From the NCBI GenBank assembly GCA_014237395.1, contig JABZFP010000032.1, positions 124,001 through 188,000 on the forward strand: a stretch of DNA of 64,000 nucleotides, written 5' to 3'. The first letter of the stretch is position 1. Every line of letters begins with the position of its first letter. The notes below the pieces were generated by a model. It did not search any database, was not told the DNA's origin, and saw only the letters and a program-made list of their open reading frames with translations. A program made the position numbers and the translations under genes. This stretch comes from Desulfobacteraceae bacterium (lineage in GTDB: Bacteria; Desulfobacterota; Desulfobacteria; Desulfobacterales; UBA5852). Shown here in pieces: positions 60,921 through 64,000 of this stretch.

Positions 60921-60951
60921 AGGGCAACCTGCCGGAATGACAGATAGCCCT
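60921..60951 (-). terminator. Hairpin upstream of the zinc-protein pair
   Basis: AGGGC (60921-60925) with GCCCT (60947-60951) and inner CTG/CAG pairs; followed on the minus strand by TTTTTT. It lies about 30 bp before the start codon. Confidence 0.65.
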
Positions 60952-61367
60952 GGATGCTTGGTTACGGGTTGTTAGGGATGGTTGGGTAAGAGGTTAGGCA
61001 GCTGCAGCAAGGAAAGGGGTGGGGGGTATAAAAAATTTGAGGCGGATTGCCTCTATCTCATACTACTGGTACCCGGAGACGATAAATTTTTGGCGTTCAA
61101 ACATTTGCAACATCATGGGATGAGTTGCTGTGCTTAGGGCTTTTAAAAGTGTGGGAAAATTATATGGCGGGATGGCTGGGTGCGGGATGACCACGATACA
61201 GAACGCAATGCATTAGTCTCTGTCACTTAACCCAATGCCTTGAAATATAGCCACATTTGGCGTATGCTCAGACCGTTTAGAAAGCCTCCCTCCTATAGTC
61301 GGCAATAAATAGGTTCCATCTGTTTATATAATTCTCGGTTCCCTTCGGGAATCCGAGGAGGACTGAT
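60952..61367. other. Intergenic region, no gene seen
   Basis: 416 bp with a small GAGGCGGATTGCCTC hairpin near 61040. It separates the minus-strand element block from plus-strand cargo. A GAGGAGG-type ribosome site lies before ATG 61368. Confidence 0.5.
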
Positions 61368-61820
61368 ATGCCGAAACCACCACTACCATCAATTCTTCAA
61401 TACTTAGTTTTGTTTTCTGTCATAATCCTTTCGCTCGTAAGCTGTGGTGATAATGACAACCCAAAGGCATACATGTTGCTCAAAGTCGATCCAAAAGAGA
61501 ATTATGGGCATGAATGGTTGCCTATAAATATTTCAACCTATCGCGTGAAAAGTGACAGCGTTGTCCATGAAATCGCGGGGATGCTGGTTGAATATAACCG
61601 TTGTACCATTCTTGATAAGGACAATTGGGAATGCACCTATTCAGATAAATTTGGTAGTTTCGGTTTTAGGGATGGTGATTATTGGGAACGCCCAAAACTT
61701 GTAAACAGTAAGGTTGTAAGTAGATGGGAATATAACAAAGTTCGTTGTGATTGGTGTATGAACGATAAAAATGATGGTGTCTTTTGGGGTTCGGTTAAAT
61801 GTGTAACTGGATGGGAATAG
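61368..61820 (+). CDS. Hypothetical lipoprotein
   Basis: 150 residues with a lipoprotein signal (LVLFSVIILSLVSCGDN, Cys26). The mature part has several cysteines (RCTILDKDNWECTYS, VRCDWCMNDK) likely to form disulfides in the periplasm, and many Trp/Tyr. Not recognised. First of a run of small plus-strand cargo genes. Confidence 0.6.
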   Translation: MPKPPLPSILQYLVLFSVIILSLVSCGDNDNPKAYMLLKVDPKENYGHEWLPINISTYRVKSDSVVHEIAGMLVEYNRCTILDKDNWECTYSDKFGSFGFRDGDYWERPKLVNSKVVSRWEYNKVRCDWCMNDKNDGVFWGSVKCVTGWE

Positions 61821-61853
61821 AAAATTGTTCCAAGAATTTTGGGTAAACCTTAA

Positions 61854-62621
61854 ATGAAAAGACGATCAAAAATGTTTGCATGGTTCTGCATAATATTTGG
61901 CGGTATTCTTGTTGTTGTTGGCGGTATTATAGGGACTTATGGTTGGCAGATTTTACCAAAAGATAGTGAATCAGATAGCACCACCAAACCATATCTTAAT
62001 TTTACTGATGACTTAATAATAGCTTTTCGTACTCCCACAATAAATGAAATAGTAGCGATGTTACCGCAATATTTCCAAGATGATAATGTTTCGGCGGGTA
62101 AAATATCTGAGGCCTTGATCTCGATGAAAGCTGAGGAAAGACAGCAATATGTCCAAAGTTTCCGTATGGTATCGCTACAATGTAATATTGAGAATTCTGG
62201 TGACGGTTTAGCTCGCGGCATAAAGTTGTTTTGGGATAATCACTTGTTCTTCACTTATGATTCGTTGAAAGCTGGGCAGAGGACCGAAACAAACGATTAT
62301 TATTTTGGCAGCCTCAGTATAAGTGCACGTAATAAAGATGGAGTAGCATCAGCTGTGCCACCTCCAAAATCATATGATTTTTGGATGAATGCTATCGAGA
62401 AAGTAAAATCAATGACTCAAAAGGGAATGAGAATAGCATCTGACTTAGATGTTGTTTATAAGATCCATAAAATGAAGATTCCCATTATCTTAGAAATAGT
62501 TTGGAAAGATACTAACGATAATGCTTATAGAAATACTGCTAAAACGAATATGTTTTGGAATGGGTCCACTGACCAGCTTGAGCCATGGGAATATTCCTAC
62601 AAGAAAGAGGCTGATATATAG
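61854..62621 (+). CDS. Hypothetical single-pass membrane protein
   Basis: 255 residues. One membrane helix near the N-terminus (MFAWFCIIFGGILVVVGGII) and a periplasmic region with FTDDLIIAFRTPTINEI and an Ig-like or beta pattern (SLQCNIENSGDGLARGIKLF). No enzyme motif. Starts 33 bp after the lipoprotein gene. Confidence 0.55.
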   Translation: MKRRSKMFAWFCIIFGGILVVVGGIIGTYGWQILPKDSESDSTTKPYLNFTDDLIIAFRTPTINEIVAMLPQYFQDDNVSAGKISEALISMKAEERQQYVQSFRMVSLQCNIENSGDGLARGIKLFWDNHLFFTYDSLKAGQRTETNDYYFGSLSISARNKDGVASAVPPPKSYDFWMNAIEKVKSMTQKGMRIASDLDVVYKIHKMKIPIILEIVWKDTNDNAYRNTAKTNMFWNGSTDQLEPWEYSYKKEADI

Positions 62622-62648
62622 CAGAGATTTAAGGGATGAAGGAACCCC

Positions 62649-62842
62649 ATGGCAACCAAACTTAGTGACGATGAACTTGTAAGCTTCAAAGAACTCTTGA
62701 TTGCCAATGAAGTCTATATGGAAGCTCTGGTGCAGACGAAGCCGAAAAGGAATCGTTACACCAAGATGATGCTTCGGCTGTGATACTGGCAAAAATGGCG
62801 TTGGAGCTTAAACATAAATATGTCAGAGATGGGTATGTATAG
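62649..62842 (+). pseudogene. Frameshifted small gene
   Basis: ATG 62649 opens MATKLSDDELVSFKELLIAN and stops after 44 codons with a basic tail. A shift near codon 28 continues into ADEAEKESLHQDDASAVILA and ends at 62842, which reads like the rest of a small helical protein. A lost base is likely. Alternatively the short 44-aa product is what is made. Confidence 0.5.
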
Positions 62843-62885
62843 TACAAGGATAGTGAAATGAAAGCTCGATTCTTTCGCAGTTTGG

Positions 62886-63059
62886 GTGCTAAGTATTCTG
62901 TGGTTGGGGTTCGTCCTTTATCTCGGTGTTTTTACCGCCAGTACTGTAGGTGATGACGACTGGTGGATTACACTTGTATTTATGGCGTCACCATCTGCAA
63001 TTGGATTGATTGGTACTTATATCTTTACGGGAACGTTCGGTTGGCCAAGTGATGATTAA
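62886..63059 (+). CDS. Small membrane protein, start uncertain
   Basis: 57 residues if GTG 62886 is the start: two membrane helices (LSILWLGFVLYLGVFTAS; FMASPSAIGLIGTYIFTG) joined by a VGDDDWW loop. ATG 62858 is in another frame that stops early, so this may be a frameshifted gene whose first eight or so codons are read out of frame. Function unknown. Confidence 0.35.
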   Translation: MLSILWLGFVLYLGVFTASTVGDDDWWITLVFMASPSAIGLIGTYIFTGTFGWPSDD

Positions 63060-63078
63060 AATACAAGGGACTAAATCC

Positions 63079-63570
63079 ATGAAACACCTAAAACCCCTCA
63101 CACTGTCAATCGTGTTGTTGGTAATGGTTCCTTGTGTTGGTGTTGGTCAGGATAGTTTTAATCGCATCAAAATCAGTGATGAAGATATGGAACGAAACGA
63201 AGAAGTATGGAATAGTTATCAAACTATTTTCCCTGTATTAGAGGAGAGATTTGGTGGGGGATGGCGAGTTGCTGAATTATTAAAGGTGTGCGGTTACAAT
63301 ACCTTGGCTAAAGGTATAGACCCGCACTTTAGCAAAATATTGGCTGTAATTGCCTCTGAGGTCGAGAATTCAAAAGACCTTAAATATAAAGATGGTAGAG
63401 CAATAATGGAAACTCAACAATTTATTAGGATTGTAGCCGCTGGATATAAGACCGGACTTAACCATGCATTACAATTAACTAAAGAATATTTTCCTGCAAA
63501 TGTATGTGAGCAAGCTGCAAAAGAAGCCGACAAACTAATCCAAGAGAAACAAAACAAACAGCAACAATGA
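63079..63570 (+). CDS. Secreted hypothetical protein
   Basis: 163 residues from ATG 63079 (AAGGGA upstream); the frame is open further upstream without a signal sequence. A signal peptide (about 1-23, ending GVGQ) precedes a helical chain with EVWNSYQTIFPVLEERFGGG and a Gln/Lys-rich end. Not recognised. Confidence 0.55.
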   Translation: MKHLKPLTLSIVLLVMVPCVGVGQDSFNRIKISDEDMERNEEVWNSYQTIFPVLEERFGGGWRVAELLKVCGYNTLAKGIDPHFSKILAVIASEVENSKDLKYKDGRAIMETQQFIRIVAAGYKTGLNHALQLTKEYFPANVCEQAAKEADKLIQEKQNKQQQ

Positions 63571-63718
63571 AAGGAATTCTCGTGCTGAATAGGGTTCTCT
63601 TTGGTATCTGTAGTGTAATGGCATTGTTGTTAGTCTGAAAATGGCCTTTTTGCGGAGAGGAAGATTTATACTGGACATACAAACTATGGTGATCAACTAA
63701 CGTGCGGGAAACAACAGA

Positions 63719-64000
63719 ATGAATCAGTGGAACATTCCAGAATGGCTTGAACAGGAAGTACGCGATAGAGACAAGGTCTGTGTGTATTGCGGAATCGAGA
63801 TGATTGAAACAGTTCCTCGTGGTGGTTCAAGGAAAAACGCAGCAACATGGGAACACATTATTAATGATCAAACGATTATTACGAAAGAAAATATTGCGAG
63901 GTGTTGTTCATCTTGCAACGCCAGCAAAGGCACAAAGCGACTTTCGGATTGGATTGATTCAAGTTATTGTAAACGAAAAGGGATAGATCAAAATTCAGTC
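63719..64000 (+). CDS. HNH endonuclease (partial)
   Basis: The first 94 residues, running off the right edge. Contains CVYCGIEM and RCCSSCNASKG, two Cys-x2-Cys pairs that hold the HNH zinc, with WEHIINDQ supplying the catalytic-site His in the middle. HNH nucleases of this size act in phages, restriction and as homing enzymes. A weak ribosome site precedes ATG 63719. Confidence 0.75.
   Translation, partial: MNQWNIPEWLEQEVRDRDKVCVYCGIEMIETVPRGGSRKNAATWEHIINDQTIITKENIARCCSSCNASKGTKRLSDWIDSSYCKRKGIDQNSV

Overview
The window reads as chromosome of a strictly anaerobic, diderm bacterium, most likely a Desulfobacterota member related to the Desulfosarcina/Desulfobacterales group. The basis is indirect: a phosphotransacetylase-acetate kinase pair beside lower-glycolysis genes, hybrid sensor kinases, HD-GYP and PilZ signalling, an outer-membrane PagL-type deacylase and a coiled-coil porin. 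No rRNA or ribosomal-protein marker is present, so the taxonomy is an inference.

Region 1 (1-22.8 kb) is GC-rich and densely coded backbone. It holds a truncated U32 peptidase, a YqeY-like protein, a DUF4124 protein, a hybrid histidine kinase, a VWA-OmpA protein, a GT4 glycosyltransferase with phosphoglucomutase, pgk, gpmI, ackA-pta, pagL-like, porin plus small lipoprotein, an HD-GYP response regulator, two STAS-like proteins and a PilZ protein. Carbon flow to and from acetate and sugar phosphates, envelope construction and c-di-GMP signalling are the themes.

Region 2 (22.8-29.3 kb) is an AT-richer accessory stretch. A 122-aa hypothetical gene, a zinc metalloprotease with two PLAT-like domains and a DUF1353 lipoprotein are followed by a decayed second copy of the 122-aa gene. 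Then come a radical SAM/SPASM maturase with an uncharacterised partner and a frameshifted small ORF.

Region 3 (29.36-64.0 kb) looks like an integrated element. It starts at tRNA-Arg(CCT) and a tyrosine integrase and runs past the window end. It carries an AlpA-type regulator, a ParB-methyltransferase fusion, a Rad52-like annealing protein plus a remnant copy, a DUF932 protein, a RecB/Cas4-like nuclease, a CHC2/TOPRIM primase and many small zinc-binding proteins, most preceded by a short terminator hairpin. No conjugation or virion structural genes are visible here. Cargo includes a TPR-CHAT caspase-like protease convergent with an anti-sigma/ECF sigma operon, a MerR plus sigma-like pair, a lipoprotein hydrolase flanked by G-rich direct repeats, a possible defence cluster (PD-(D/E)XK nucleases, an RNase J-like MBL hydrolase, a zinc ribbon), an 11-repeat MORN protein and several secreted orphan proteins.

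The two strongest leads for an undescribed system are the TPR-CHAT / anti-sigma / sigma module (33.4-38.9 kb) and a probable structured RNA of about 0.4-0.47 kb next to it (39.64-40.1 kb). The RNA sits between two near-identical 20-bp palindromes.
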